Assembly (NCBI GenBank): GCA_947074205.1
Contig: CAMTOQ010000021.1
Span: 1 to 50,050, forward strand
Direction: 5' to 3'
Length of the DNA stretch: 50,050 bases
From: an uncultured Bacteroides sp.
GTDB lineage: Bacteria > Bacteroidota > Bacteroidia > Bacteroidales > Bacteroidaceae
How positions within the stretch are numbered: position 1 is the first letter of the stretch; every line of letters begins with the position of its first letter. Under the pieces are notes generated by a model, which did no database searches, was not told the DNA's origin, and saw only the letters and a list, made by a program, of their open reading frames with translations. The position numbers and the translations under genes were made by a program. Shown in pieces: positions 16,834-24,676 of this stretch.

Positions 16834-18030
16834 ATGAATAAATTCTTAGTATTACTTCTCACGTTGTTATCGTTTCCCGCAATGATGTGGGCTCAGAAAG
16901 ATGAGTTCAACCCGATTCATACCGGTGTTAACTCGCTCAACATTGCACCCGATGCACGTGGTGGAGGTATGGGTGATATCGGTGCAGCCACCGAACCCGA
17001 CAACAACTCACAATATTGGAACCCTGCTAAATACCCATTTGCCATTAGTCGTGCAGGTGTATCCGTTTCTTATACCCCATGGTTGCGCAAGCTTGTTAGC
17101 GATATCGATTTAGCTTACCTAGCCGGTTACTATCGCATAGGCGAGTACCAAGCAGTAAGTGCATCAATGCGTTATTTCTCTTTGGGTGATGTGCCTGTAG
17201 GCTCTGGTTCCGATGGACTAGGCGGTTATTCTATTAAGCCCTACGAGATGGCAGTCGATGTGGCCTACTCTCGTATGTTGTCGCGTCGCTTCTCGGCAGC
17301 TGTAGCGCTGCGCTATATCTATTCCGATTTGGCTTATAAGTACGATGAAGAGGTAACGCCTGCATCAGCCTTTGCTGCCGACCTTGCTTTCTACTATTCG
17401 GACTACGTGTTGATTGCTCAACGTGAGTGTATGTTCTCGTGGGGTTTGAATATCTCTAATATTGGTACTAAGATCTCTTATGATGGTGGTAACTTTAGCC
17501 AGTTCCTTCCTACTAACTTGAGATTAGGTTTCTCTCTGTTGGCACCAATCGATGATTACAATACCATTTCGTTCAACCTAGATATTAACAAGTTACTTGT
17601 ACCCACTCGTCCTACTTTTGAACAATACAGAAAGAAGTATGGCGAAGATATGACACAAGCCGACTATATCGAATGGATTCAAACCGAAGGTTACAACGAT
17701 ATTTCTCCTATCAAGGGTATCTTTAAATCGTTTAGCGATGCGCCCGGTGGCTTCAAAGAAGAGCTGCAAGAGATTCAGTGGTCATTTGGTTTAGAGTATA
17801 TGTACAACAACCAATTCTCAGTGCGTGGTGGTTACCACTACGAAAATGCCAACAAAGGTAACCGTAAGTACTTCGCTTTTGGTGCCGGTTTCCGCATGAG
17901 TGTATTCTCTCTCGAAGCAGCTTACCTGCTTTCGACAGCACAGAGCAATCCTCTCGACCAGACATTGCGCTTCACATTAGGTTTCGATCTTGATGGTGTG
18001 CGCGATCTTTTTGGTGGTCGTCGTCGTTAA
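16834..18030 (+). CDS. porV: Type IX secretion outer-membrane protein PorV
   Basis: PorV is an outer-membrane beta-barrel of the FadL-like type that carries cargo from the translocon to PorU. The 398-residue protein has a signal peptide (MNKFLVLLLTLLSFPAMMWAQ), then the family's N-terminal motif DARGGGMGDIGAATEPDNNSQYWNPAKYPF (residues about 42-71). Strand-rich sequence follows to the end FTLGFDLDGVRDLFGGRRR. I start at ATG 16834, because an upstream in-frame ATG at 16768 would add 22 residues ahead of a clear signal peptide. Its position next to porU supports the assignment. Confidence 0.92.
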   Translation: MNKFLVLLLTLLSFPAMMWAQKDEFNPIHTGVNSLNIAPDARGGGMGDIGAATEPDNNSQYWNPAKYPFAISRAGVSVSYTPWLRKLVSDIDLAYLAGYYRIGEYQAVSASMRYFSLGDVPVGSGSDGLGGYSIKPYEMAVDVAYSRMLSRRFSAAVALRYIYSDLAYKYDEEVTPASAFAADLAFYYSDYVLIAQRECMFSWGLNISNIGTKISYDGGNFSQFLPTNLRLGFSLLAPIDDYNTISFNLDINKLLVPTRPTFEQYRKKYGEDMTQADYIEWIQTEGYNDISPIKGIFKSFSDAPGGFKEELQEIQWSFGLEYMYNNQFSVRGGYHYENANKGNRKYFAFGAGFRMSVFSLEAAYLLSTAQSNPLDQTLRFTLGFDLDGVRDLFGGRRR

Positions 18031-18056
18031 TCCTTCTATAGATTAAGAGTAAAGAT

Positions 18057-18533
18057 ATGAAGATACGAGTGGGATTTGGATTTGATGTCCATCAGTTAGT
18101 AGAGGGGCGCGACCTTTGGCTGGGAGGTATTCGTTTAGAACATACCAAAGGCTTGTTGGGCCATTCTGACGCAGATGTATTGATTCACGCCCTTTGCGAT
18201 GCATTGTTGGGAGCTGCAAACATGCGAGATATTGGTTATCACTTCCCCGATACTGCGGGTGAGTTCAAAAACATCGATAGCAAGATATTGCTGAAAGATA
18301 CCGTTGCACTCATTGCTACCAAGGGCTACCGTATAGGCAACATAGATGCTACCATCTGTGCCGAGCAGCCCAAGCTAAAAGCACATATCCCACTGATGCA
18401 ACAAACGCTGGCCGATGTGATGGGTATTGATGTAGATGATGTTTCCATCAAAGCCACTACTACCGAGAAACTAGGATTCACCGGACGGCAAGAAGGTATA
18501 TCTGCCTACGCCACGGTGTTGATTGAAAAATAA
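18057..18533 (+). CDS. ispF: 2-C-methyl-D-erythritol 2,4-cyclodiphosphate synthase
   Basis: IspF makes the cyclic diphosphate intermediate of the non-mevalonate isoprenoid pathway. The 158-residue protein has the zinc-binding start VGFGFDVHQL (Asp and His ligands), LGHSDADVLIHALCDALLGAA (third ligand His), DIGYHFPDT, and the C-terminal KATTTEKLGFTGRQEGISAYA signature. Length is exactly typical for this trimeric enzyme. It lies 26 bases after porV and ends at a strong terminator, so it is probably the last gene of the porU-porV unit, though it is functionally unrelated. Confidence 0.97.
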   Translation: MKIRVGFGFDVHQLVEGRDLWLGGIRLEHTKGLLGHSDADVLIHALCDALLGAANMRDIGYHFPDTAGEFKNIDSKILLKDTVALIATKGYRIGNIDATICAEQPKLKAHIPLMQQTLADVMGIDVDDVSIKATTTEKLGFTGRQEGISAYATVLIEK

Positions 18534-18539
18534 AAATGA

Positions 18540-18578
18540 ATGATTAGCCAGCTTCACTTGCGGCTAATCATTTTTTTT
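18540..18578 (+). terminator. Intrinsic terminator after ispF
   Basis: ATGATTAGCC (18540-18549) and GGCTAATCAT (18562-18571) form a perfect 10-bp stem with a 12-base loop, followed by a run of eight T residues. Confidence 0.92.
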
Positions 18579-18705
18579 GGTGCAACCCCTTCTAATATCC
18601 TCATCTTTCCATTCTTATCTTTAAATGCCACACTTCCCTTTTCTAATTATCCCTTTTGTAACACTTGTTGCACTCTTTTTTACCCTCTTCAAGCTAAAAA
18701 CTCTC

Positions 18706-18763
18706 TATTAACACGTTTGTAATACTTCTGCAATATGTGTGTTATCCTATACCTCTACTTTTG
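18706..18763 (+). promoter_or_regulatory. Pho-box-type promoter of the porin gene
   Basis: Four degenerate heptamers recur every 11 bp: TATTAAC (18706), TTGTAAT (18717), CTGCAAT (18728) and GTGTTAT (18739). The -7 box TACTTTTG is at 18756-18763. The last heptamer begins 17 bp before the -7 box, exactly as in the pstS promoter. No good TTTG -33 element is present, which suits an activator-dependent promoter. PhoB dimers bind 11-bp direct repeats of CTGTNAT-like heptamers in Proteobacteria; assigning PhoB here is inference. Confidence 0.7.
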
Positions 18764-18791
18764 CCAAAAATAATTTGAGGATTAGGTGTTT

Positions 18792-19778
18792 ATGAAACGA
18801 AAACTACTTTTGGCGCTTGCTGCTATGCTTTCTTTGGCCGTATTTGCACAAGAAGAAACAAAGAAGAGCGAATTTAAACTTACTGGAAAACCTATTGTAA
18901 CACTTTTTGCAAACTACTCTGCAGGGCTAGGTAGTGCCAATAAAGTTTCAGGTTTCAATTTAGATCGTGCCTATCTGGGCTATGCTTTTAGAGTGCATCC
19001 CAACATTGGAGGGCGAGTGATTTTCGATATCGCTTCATCAAAGGTAAGTGGCTCCGACTTGGAACGTATCGCCTTTTTGAAGAATGCCTTTCTATCTTGG
19101 ACACCCGGCAAATTTTCGATGGATGCTGGTCTGGTGAAAACCGAGCTCTTTGCTTTGCAAGAAAGCTTCTGGGGCTACCGTTACATTTGGAAGTCATTCA
19201 TGGATGAATATAAATACGGTTCTAGTGCCGATATGGGTATCATCCTTCGCTATAAATTCACCGATTGGGTGAGAGCTGATTTTACCGTATCAAATGGCGA
19301 GGGGCATAAGAGGCTCAACAAAGACAACAAATATAGGTTTGACATCGGCCTCACCTTCAATCCTATTAAAGAGATAACTATCCGCACCTCTTATGCCAAT
19401 TATCAAAGCACTATTGAAGGAGGCAAACCGCAAGAAACTTTAGCATTGTTTGTGGGTTACAAGCATAAATGGTTCAGTATAGGCGCAGAGTACAATAAGC
19501 TTTGGAATTCCGATTTTATCGACAAGCAGGATAAGACAGGATATTCAATATATGGACATGCCAAGTTCGATAGCAAATTCTCTGCTTTCACTCGCTTTGA
19601 TAAGTTGACCTCACGCGACCACTACTTCTCGGGCGATCAAAATCGTTTTATAATAGGCGTGCAATATCAACCCATCAAGTTCCTCAAGATCTCTCCTAAT
19701 TTCCAGAATGTTAACCCCACATCGTCGGGTCAGAAGGCCGCATCTTATGCTTTCCTTAGTGCAGAGCTTAAATTTTAA
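18792..19778 (+). CDS. Outer-membrane porin, probably phosphate-starvation induced (OprP/O-like)
   Basis: The 328-residue product has a signal peptide (MKRKLLLALAAMLSLAVFAQ) and a strand-rich body ending in the aromatic residues SAELKF, as expected of an outer-membrane barrel. Features such as GFNLDRAYLGYAFRVHPNIGGRVIFDI, FSMDAGLVKTELFALQESFWGYRYI and FIIGVQYQPIKFLKISPNFQN resemble phosphate-selective porin O/P family proteins from Bacteroidota. Assignment rests on these plus its position: the Pho-box-type promoter matches that of pstS, 130 bases downstream. I use ATG 18792; GTG at 18786 in frame is possible. Phosphate selectivity itself is inferred. Confidence 0.75.
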   Translation: MKRKLLLALAAMLSLAVFAQEETKKSEFKLTGKPIVTLFANYSAGLGSANKVSGFNLDRAYLGYAFRVHPNIGGRVIFDIASSKVSGSDLERIAFLKNAFLSWTPGKFSMDAGLVKTELFALQESFWGYRYIWKSFMDEYKYGSSADMGIILRYKFTDWVRADFTVSNGEGHKRLNKDNKYRFDIGLTFNPIKEITIRTSYANYQSTIEGGKPQETLALFVGYKHKWFSIGAEYNKLWNSDFIDKQDKTGYSIYGHAKFDSKFSAFTRFDKLTSRDHYFSGDQNRFIIGVQYQPIKFLKISPNFQNVNPTSSGQKAASYAFLSAELKF

Positions 19779-19793
19779 ATACATACAATTCAC

Positions 19794-19851
19794 TTGTTAC
19801 GCGATTGTAACACAGCTGTTTCAATCGCGTAACAACTCGCCACTACCTTTG
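19794..19851 (+). promoter_or_regulatory. Pho-box-type promoter of the pst operon
   Basis: Heptamers TTGTTAC (19794), TTGTAAC (19805), CTGTTTC (19816) and GCGTAAC (19827) recur at exactly 11 bp, and the -7 box TACCTTTG lies at 19844-19851, 17 bp after the start of the last heptamer. The same stretch contains a perfect 14-bp inverted repeat, TTGTTACGCGATTG (19794-19807) and CAATCGCGTAACAA (19822-19835), with a 14-base spacer. It could therefore also fold as an RNA hairpin that terminates porin transcripts, but no T-run follows. Confidence 0.8.
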
Positions 19852-19908
19852 TGTTACAATTAAGACACATAGATTACATTTCAAGAACAACAACTAAATA
19901 GTATAGTA

Positions 19909-20955
19909 ATGAAAAAGATTTTCTTCCTAGCACTTACTGTCATCCTTGCATCTTGTGGTGGCAAAAAAGCAACAGATGGTGAAAACATCAGTTTATCTGG
20001 CGCAGGAGCTACATTCCCACAACCATTTTATGATGTAGCCTTCAAAGATTACCAAGATTCAACCCGTATTCAAGTAGCCTACGGTGGTATTGGTAGTGGT
20101 GGCGGTATCCGCAGTTTGAAAGATCGTATTGTAGACTTCGGAGCTACCGATGCTTTCCTTTCTGAAAAAGAGATGGAAGCTATGCCGGCCCCAATTGTTC
20201 ATATCCCTACCTGTTTGGGTGCTGTAGTAATGGCCTACAACCTTCCGGGGGTAGAAGGCTTGAAGCTTACCGGTGAAATTGTAGCCGATATGTATCTCGG
20301 TAAGATTACGAAATGGAACGATGCTCGATTGGTAGCTATCAACCCCGATCTTACTTTGCCCGATCAGACGATCAATCCGGTATATCGTTCGGATGGTAGC
20401 GGCACCACTTTCGTATTTAGTGACTATCTAACAAAAGTGAGTCCTGAGTTCAATGGTAAAGTAGGTCGCGATAAAGCTTTGAAGTGGCCTGCCGGTATCG
20501 CAGCCAAAGGTAACCCCGGTGTAGCAGGCACTATCAGACAAACTAGTGGTTCTATTGGTTATGTGGGTTCAGAGTATGCCTTTGCTCAAAACCTTCCTGT
20601 AGCCCTTCTGCAAAATAAAGCTGGCAAATATGTTACTCCCGGTACAGCAAGTATCTCGGCTGCTGCGGATGGTGATTTGCCGGGCGATACTCGCACCATG
20701 ATTACCGACTCATCGAATCCAGAGGCTTATCCTATTGCTTGTTTCACTTGGATCATCCTTTATAAGGAGCAAGCCTATGCCAATCGTAGCATCGAACAAG
20801 GTAAAGCCACTGTTCAGTTACTCGATTGGTTGACTAGTCCCCAGGCGCAAAACATCACCACCGAGATTCATTACTCTCCACTTCCGCAAGCCGCTGTTCA
20901 GAATGCTAAAAATATTCTGAAGTCGGTAACTTACGATGGGCAAGCTATTCTTTGA
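19909..20955 (+). CDS. pstS: Phosphate ABC transporter substrate-binding lipoprotein PstS
   Basis: PstS captures inorganic phosphate in the periplasm and delivers it to PstCAB. The 348-residue protein has a lipoprotein signal (ILASC, Cys16), the N-terminal binding motif LSGAGATFPQPFYDVAFKDY, GGIGSGGGIRSLKDR with FGATDAFL, and VYRSDGSGTTFVFSDYL, all phosphate-contacting segments in the family. The C-terminus contains PIACFTWIILYKEQ and NITTEIHYSPLPQ. It is the first gene of pstSCAB-phoU and is preceded by four 11-bp-spaced Pho-like heptamers. Confidence 0.96.
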   Translation: MKKIFFLALTVILASCGGKKATDGENISLSGAGATFPQPFYDVAFKDYQDSTRIQVAYGGIGSGGGIRSLKDRIVDFGATDAFLSEKEMEAMPAPIVHIPTCLGAVVMAYNLPGVEGLKLTGEIVADMYLGKITKWNDARLVAINPDLTLPDQTINPVYRSDGSGTTFVFSDYLTKVSPEFNGKVGRDKALKWPAGIAAKGNPGVAGTIRQTSGSIGYVGSEYAFAQNLPVALLQNKAGKYVTPGTASISAAADGDLPGDTRTMITDSSNPEAYPIACFTWIILYKEQAYANRSIEQGKATVQLLDWLTSPQAQNITTEIHYSPLPQAAVQNAKNILKSVTYDGQAIL

Positions 20956-20999
20956 TAATTGCTTCTTCCTAGTTCTAACTAATACGCAAGCACGCATTT

Positions 21000-21857
21000 A
21001 TGCGAGATAAAATATTTAGAATAGTATTATTAATCTGTGCCACCTTAGTCTTATTGATATGTGCTGGCATGGTCTATTCGCTAGTCACGGGAGCTATTCC
21101 GGCTTTGAGCCACTTTGGCATTCTCAACTTCATTGGTACAGCCGATTGGAATCCACGATCGGGGCAAGAGACCTATGGTGCACTCTCCTTTATTGTAGGT
21201 ACAGTGATGACCTCCTTCTTGGCACTTCTGTTCTGCCTTCCTTTCTCGTTGCCTGTTGCCCTCTTTACCGGAGAGTACTTCCGAGGAACAAAAGCAGCTA
21301 CAGTAGTTAGCACCATAATAGAACTGTTGGCCGGTATACCGTCTATAGTCTATGGCTTGTGGGGTTTCTATACTTTACGCCCCATTATGGTGAGTCTCGA
21401 TCTATCGCCTCAAGGCTTTGGCATCCTGACAGCCTCTTTGGTATTATCAATAATGATTATCCCTTACGCTTCATCGCTTAGTTCGGAGTTCTTCTCCATG
21501 ACTTCAAAAGATTTGAAAGAGGGAGCCTACAGTTTGGGTGCTACCCGCTTAGAGGTAATACGATACGTCGTATTTCCGGCAGCAAGCTCAGGGGTATTTG
21601 CCAGTTACATTCTTGCTCTTGGTCGCGCTTTAGGAGAAACCATTGCCGTGACTATGTTGATAGGTAATACCAACGAACTGCCCACATCTATTACAGCCAC
21701 AGCCAACACCATGGCCAGTGTCATCGCCAACCAGTTTGGCGAGGCCGATGGATTAAAGCTTAGTTCCTTGATTGCTATTGGCCTTCTACTTTTCCTAATA
21801 ACTGCCTTAATCAATTTTGTAGGCAAAATGATAATGACAAAATTCAGTAAAGCATGA
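21000..21857 (+). CDS. pstC: Phosphate ABC transporter permease PstC
   Basis: PstC is one of the two inner-membrane permeases of the high-affinity phosphate importer. The 285-residue protein begins with a transmembrane helix (IVLLICATLVLLICAGMVYSL) and has about six helices. The ABC-permease EAA loop is visible as LKEGAYSLGATRLEVIRYVVFPAASSG. The motif FIGTADWNPRSGQETYGALSFIVGT is typical of PstC. Its stop overlaps the pstA start by four bases (ATGA), indicating translational coupling. Confidence 0.96.
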   Translation: MRDKIFRIVLLICATLVLLICAGMVYSLVTGAIPALSHFGILNFIGTADWNPRSGQETYGALSFIVGTVMTSFLALLFCLPFSLPVALFTGEYFRGTKAATVVSTIIELLAGIPSIVYGLWGFYTLRPIMVSLDLSPQGFGILTASLVLSIMIIPYASSLSSEFFSMTSKDLKEGAYSLGATRLEVIRYVVFPAASSGVFASYILALGRALGETIAVTMLIGNTNELPTSITATANTMASVIANQFGEADGLKLSSLIAIGLLLFLITALINFVGKMIMTKFSKA

Positions 21858-22738
21858 GCCACACCCAAGCCAAACAAGCAGGTACGACAACACGTCGGGC
21901 CAAAGACAAACTCTTCTTCTGGATGGTTTGCTTTCTGTCCTCATTGACGGCTATTCCACTTATCGCTATACTTGGCGAACTGGTGGTAAAAGGATATCGT
22001 CAAATCAACTTCTCCTTCTTTACGGAGGTAGCGCCGAGTACGCTGGAGGCTATGCGAGCCAATAGTAGCGGAGAAATTATTCCCGGAGGTATAGCCAACG
22101 GCATCACCGGTACGCTGTTGATGGTGGTTTTAGCCTCTGTCATAGCCATCCCTGTTGGTGTATTTGCTGGCGTGTACCTAGCAGAAAAACCCAAGCAGAA
22201 GTTCTCGGCTATCATTCGCTTTCTTGCCGATTTGCTTCAAGGCACACCATCTATCGTGCTAGGTATCATCGCCTATGCTTGGATTGTACTGCCTTTCAGA
22301 GGCTACTCGGCTTTGGCGGGTAGTGTGGCATTGGCCATTATGATGCTTCCTCTAATCATCCGCTCTACCGAAGAGACCGTGAAGATGCTTCCCGGTACAC
22401 TGAAAGAAGCAGCATTAGCGCTAGGCTCCTCTTACACCAATCTTGTGATTCGTGTACTTATTCCATCAGCTTTCAGCGGACTTTTCACCGGTACATTGCT
22501 AGCCATCTCACGTGTGATGGGCGAAACGGCGCCATTGATGCTCACTGCGCTTGGTTCAACACTCGTCAATTGGGATGTGATGAAACCTACCAGTTCCGTA
22601 TCGCTACTTATCTGGCAGTTCTACAACGACCCCAACCTCGTCAATATGATTTGGAGCTCGTCACTCTTCCTGTTAGCATTGATATTGGTGCTCAACATCA
22701 TTGCCAAAAATGTAGCGAGCAAATGGAAAATCCAATAA
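21854..22738 (+). CDS. pstA: Phosphate ABC transporter permease PstA
   Basis: PstA is the second permease of the phosphate importer. The 294-residue protein has about six membrane helices, with the PstA signature GGIANGITGTLLMVVLASVIAIPVGVFAGVYLAE and the EAA-type loop LKEAALALGSSYTNLVIRVLIPSAFSG. LPGTLKEAALALG contacts the ATPase PstB in known complexes of this type. It overlaps pstC by four bases and pstB follows after 33 bases. Confidence 0.96.
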   Translation: MSHTQAKQAGTTTRRAKDKLFFWMVCFLSSLTAIPLIAILGELVVKGYRQINFSFFTEVAPSTLEAMRANSSGEIIPGGIANGITGTLLMVVLASVIAIPVGVFAGVYLAEKPKQKFSAIIRFLADLLQGTPSIVLGIIAYAWIVLPFRGYSALAGSVALAIMMLPLIIRSTEETVKMLPGTLKEAALALGSSYTNLVIRVLIPSAFSGLFTGTLLAISRVMGETAPLMLTALGSTLVNWDVMKPTSSVSLLIWQFYNDPNLVNMIWSSSLFLLALILVLNIIAKNVASKWKIQ

Positions 22739-22771
22739 CCCATAGCACATACTAAAATCGAATATACCGAT

Positions 22772-23542
22772 ATGTTAGAAATTAAAAACCCCATCATACA
22801 ACTCAAAGACGTTTGCATCTCCTACACTCCCGGCAAGAATGCTGTGAGTCATATCAATGCCGATATAGAGCGCAACAAGATTACCGCCATCATGGGCCCC
22901 TCGGGATGTGGCAAAAGCACCTTGCTCCGAGCCATCAACCGCATGCACGAACTCTATCCCGACATCAAAACAACGGGTGAGATTCTGCTAGACGATAAAA
23001 ACATCTTGGCGATGAACCCTATGGATGTGCGACGACTAGCGGGCATGGTGTTTCAGCGTCCTAACCCTTTCCCCACCATGAGTATCTACGACAACGTGAT
23101 TGCCGGTTACAAGCTCAATGGCATCCGTCTTTCCAAGAAAGAGAAAGATGAGATAGTGGAGAGCAATCTTGTCAATGTGGGACTTTGGGATGAGGTGAAA
23201 GATGCACTACACAAGAGAGGCACCTTCCTTTCGGGTGGCCAGCAACAGCGTCTCTGTATTGCGCGTGCCATTGCCTTGAAACCCGAAGTGCTATTGATGG
23301 ACGAACCCACATCGGCTCTCGACCCCATCGCTACCAACCGTATAGAAGAACTTTTGCTGAAGCTCAAGGAAGAGTTTAGCATCGTCATTGTGACGCACAA
23401 TATGGGGCAAGCAGCTCGCATATCAGACTACTCAATGTTTATGTACTTAGGTGATTTGGTAGAGTACGACAAGACCCAGATCATGTTTACCAAGCCATCG
23501 GACAAGCGCACAGAAGAGTACCTCACAGGGCAATTCGGTTAA
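22772..23542 (+). CDS. pstB: Phosphate ABC transporter ATP-binding protein PstB
   Basis: PstB powers phosphate import by hydrolysing ATP. The 256-residue protein has Walker [10 protein letters not shown] (about residues 42-50), the PstB-specific [23 protein letters not shown] (Q-loop region), ABC signature [14 protein letters not shown], Walker [14 protein letters not shown] and the H-loop IVIVTHNM. The ending [10 protein letters not shown] is the family's usual C-terminus. phoU starts 37 bases downstream. Confidence 0.98.
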   Translation: MLEIKNPIIQLKDVCISYTPGKNAVSHINADIERNKITAIMGPSGCGKSTLLRAINRMHELYPDIKTTGEILLDDKNILAMNPMDVRRLAGMVFQRPNPFPTMSIYDNVIAGYKLNGIRLSKKEKDEIVESNLVNVGLWDEVKDALHKRGTFLSGGQQQRLCIARAIALKPEVLLMDEPTSALDPIATNRIEELLLKLKEEFSIVIVTHNMGQAARISDYSMFMYLGDLVEYDKTQIMFTKPSDKRTEEYLTGQFG

Positions 23543-23579
23543 TAAAGATAAGGCTATATACACTCAAATCAATAAGAAA

Positions 23580-24290
23580 ATGACAACGCTTAAAGAGAAA
23601 GTTTTCAACCGCATCACGGGCGACTTTATGGTTTTGACGCGTGAAGTATTTCGTCAGATAGACCTCATCGAAAAGATGTTGGACAAGAATAAAGACGAGC
23701 AGGTTTATCAAGATATTCGTGCCAACGAGCACATCATCGACAGTCTCGAAGTGAAGATTCGTTCGGAGGTAATCAATGCCATCGTGCTCTACACCCCACG
23801 TGCCACCAATCTTCGTATCATCATCTCTTATTACGACATGACGGCTTACCTAGAGCGCGTAGGCGACTTGATCATGAACATGGCGCACTCGCTGCACAAT
23901 ATCGATATGCAAGGTCCACTATTCATCGAACATCGTTTGCAGCTAGAAGATATGTTTCAGTTGGCCAAGTCGATGATACAAAATTCTATCAATGCATTTA
24001 CTAAAGAGGAGAGCGACCTGGCTAAGCAAGTCATCGAACTAGATAATGAGGTAGATGAGATTTATCACTCTATTGGTCGCGATCTTCCCGCCACTCAAGC
24101 GGGGAAGACACTCACTGAGCAAGACCTTCTGGACATCTTAGCTATCAATGCCATCGCCTACAATATAGAGCGCATAGCAGACAATGCTACCAATATTGCT
24201 GAGTCGGCTATCTACCTCATCCAAGGTCGCAACATTCAGCATCTCGACCATCAAGAGGATGCAGCGGGGCTGGTAGGGGAGAAAGAGTAG
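23580..24290 (+). CDS. phoU: Phosphate signalling protein PhoU
   Basis: PhoU links the Pst transporter to the PhoR-PhoB two-component system and dampens phosphate uptake. The 236-residue protein is all-alpha, with two PhoU repeats carrying acidic metal-binding helices: EHIIDSLEVKIRSEVINAIVLYTPRATNLRIII in the first half and IELDNEVDEIYHSIGRDLPATQ plus LAINAIAYNIERIADNATNIAE in the second. The C-terminal 20 residues are a variable acidic tail. It is the last gene of the pst operon; phoB and phoR are not in this window. Confidence 0.95.
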   Translation: MTTLKEKVFNRITGDFMVLTREVFRQIDLIEKMLDKNKDEQVYQDIRANEHIIDSLEVKIRSEVINAIVLYTPRATNLRIIISYYDMTAYLERVGDLIMNMAHSLHNIDMQGPLFIEHRLQLEDMFQLAKSMIQNSINAFTKEESDLAKQVIELDNEVDEIYHSIGRDLPATQAGKTLTEQDLLDILAINAIAYNIERIADNATNIAESAIYLIQGRNIQHLDHQEDAAGLVGEKE

Positions 24291-24316
24291 ATGTCTCTAG
24301 CCTTAATCTTTTTAAA

Positions 24317-24369
24317 AACAGTGTCGTTCTCCAAAAGTCGATATTCGGCTTTTGGAGAACGACACTGTT
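24317..24369. terminator. Perfect 21-bp hairpin after phoU
   Basis: The arms 24317-24337 and 24349-24369 are exact reverse complements with an 11-base loop (24338-24348). The hairpin begins 26 bases after the phoU stop. Five T residues follow on the minus strand but no clear T-run on the plus strand, so as a terminator it fits minus-strand transcripts better. It may act as a barrier between convergent operons or protect the pst transcript end. The length and perfection are unusual for a plain terminator. Confidence 0.6.
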
Positions 24370-24439
24370 ATCTATTTGTAATGTGTTGATAATTAATCGT
24401 TTGTTGGGAGGTGAAGATCGGTTTGGTGGATAGCTGTAC

Positions 24440-24505
24440 TCTGCTCGGTGAGTAACCCTTGCCACCGAGCAGAGTAGCCCTTGCCAGCACGGTGAGTAGG
24501 GGAGG
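24440..24505. repeat. 22-bp tandem repeat, locus B (inverted)
   Basis: Three 22-bp units lie at 24440-24461, 24462-24483 and 24484-24505, in opposite orientation to locus A. Read on the minus strand two carry the core CAAGGGCTACTC or CAAGGGTTACTC, and the third CCTCCCCTACTC. The tails are TGCTCGGTGG, ACCGAGCAGA and ACCGTGCTGG. Two tails are near reverse complements, so TACTCTGCTCGGTG (24437-24450) and CACCGAGCAGAGTA (24463-24476) form a perfect 14-bp inverted repeat. Confidence 0.82.
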
Positions 24506-24605
24506 CTATGTTTTTGGGTGAACATGACTGGATTTACTTTACACTTATCAACTCTCAGAGGTGGAGAAAGAGTTGGATAAACATTACTCTTACCGCATAC
24601 AAAGA

Positions 24606-24643
24606 AAGAGCAACCAAATCACTTAAATGAAATGTTTGCTCTT
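24606..24643 (-). terminator. Possible terminator of the beta-galactosidase gene
   Basis: AAGAGCAA (24606-24613) pairs with TTGCTCTT (24636-24643) around a 22-base loop, about 35 bases past the stop. On the minus strand the stem is followed by TCTTTG, a weak U-tract. Confidence 0.45.
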
Positions 24644-24676
24644 CTATTCTTACTAATAACTATGGTAGGTTCTATC

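Larger units (their letters stand above)
24291..24676. other. Gene-free region between phoU and the beta-galactosidase gene
   Basis: This 386-base gap between convergent genes has no gene. It holds a perfect 21-bp hairpin (24317-24369), three units of the 22-bp repeat (24440-24505), a 7-bp inverted repeat CAACTCT/AGAGTTG (24549-24575) and a hairpin with an 8-bp stem before the beta-galactosidase stop. Confidence 0.7.

Noticed and set aside
18540..18722. 60-residue open frame after ispF
   Set aside because: It starts inside the ispF terminator and runs through low-complexity AT-rich promoter DNA.
24317..24369. Terminal inverted repeats of an insertion sequence
   Set aside because: The arms are only 11 bases apart with no transposase gene or target duplication.
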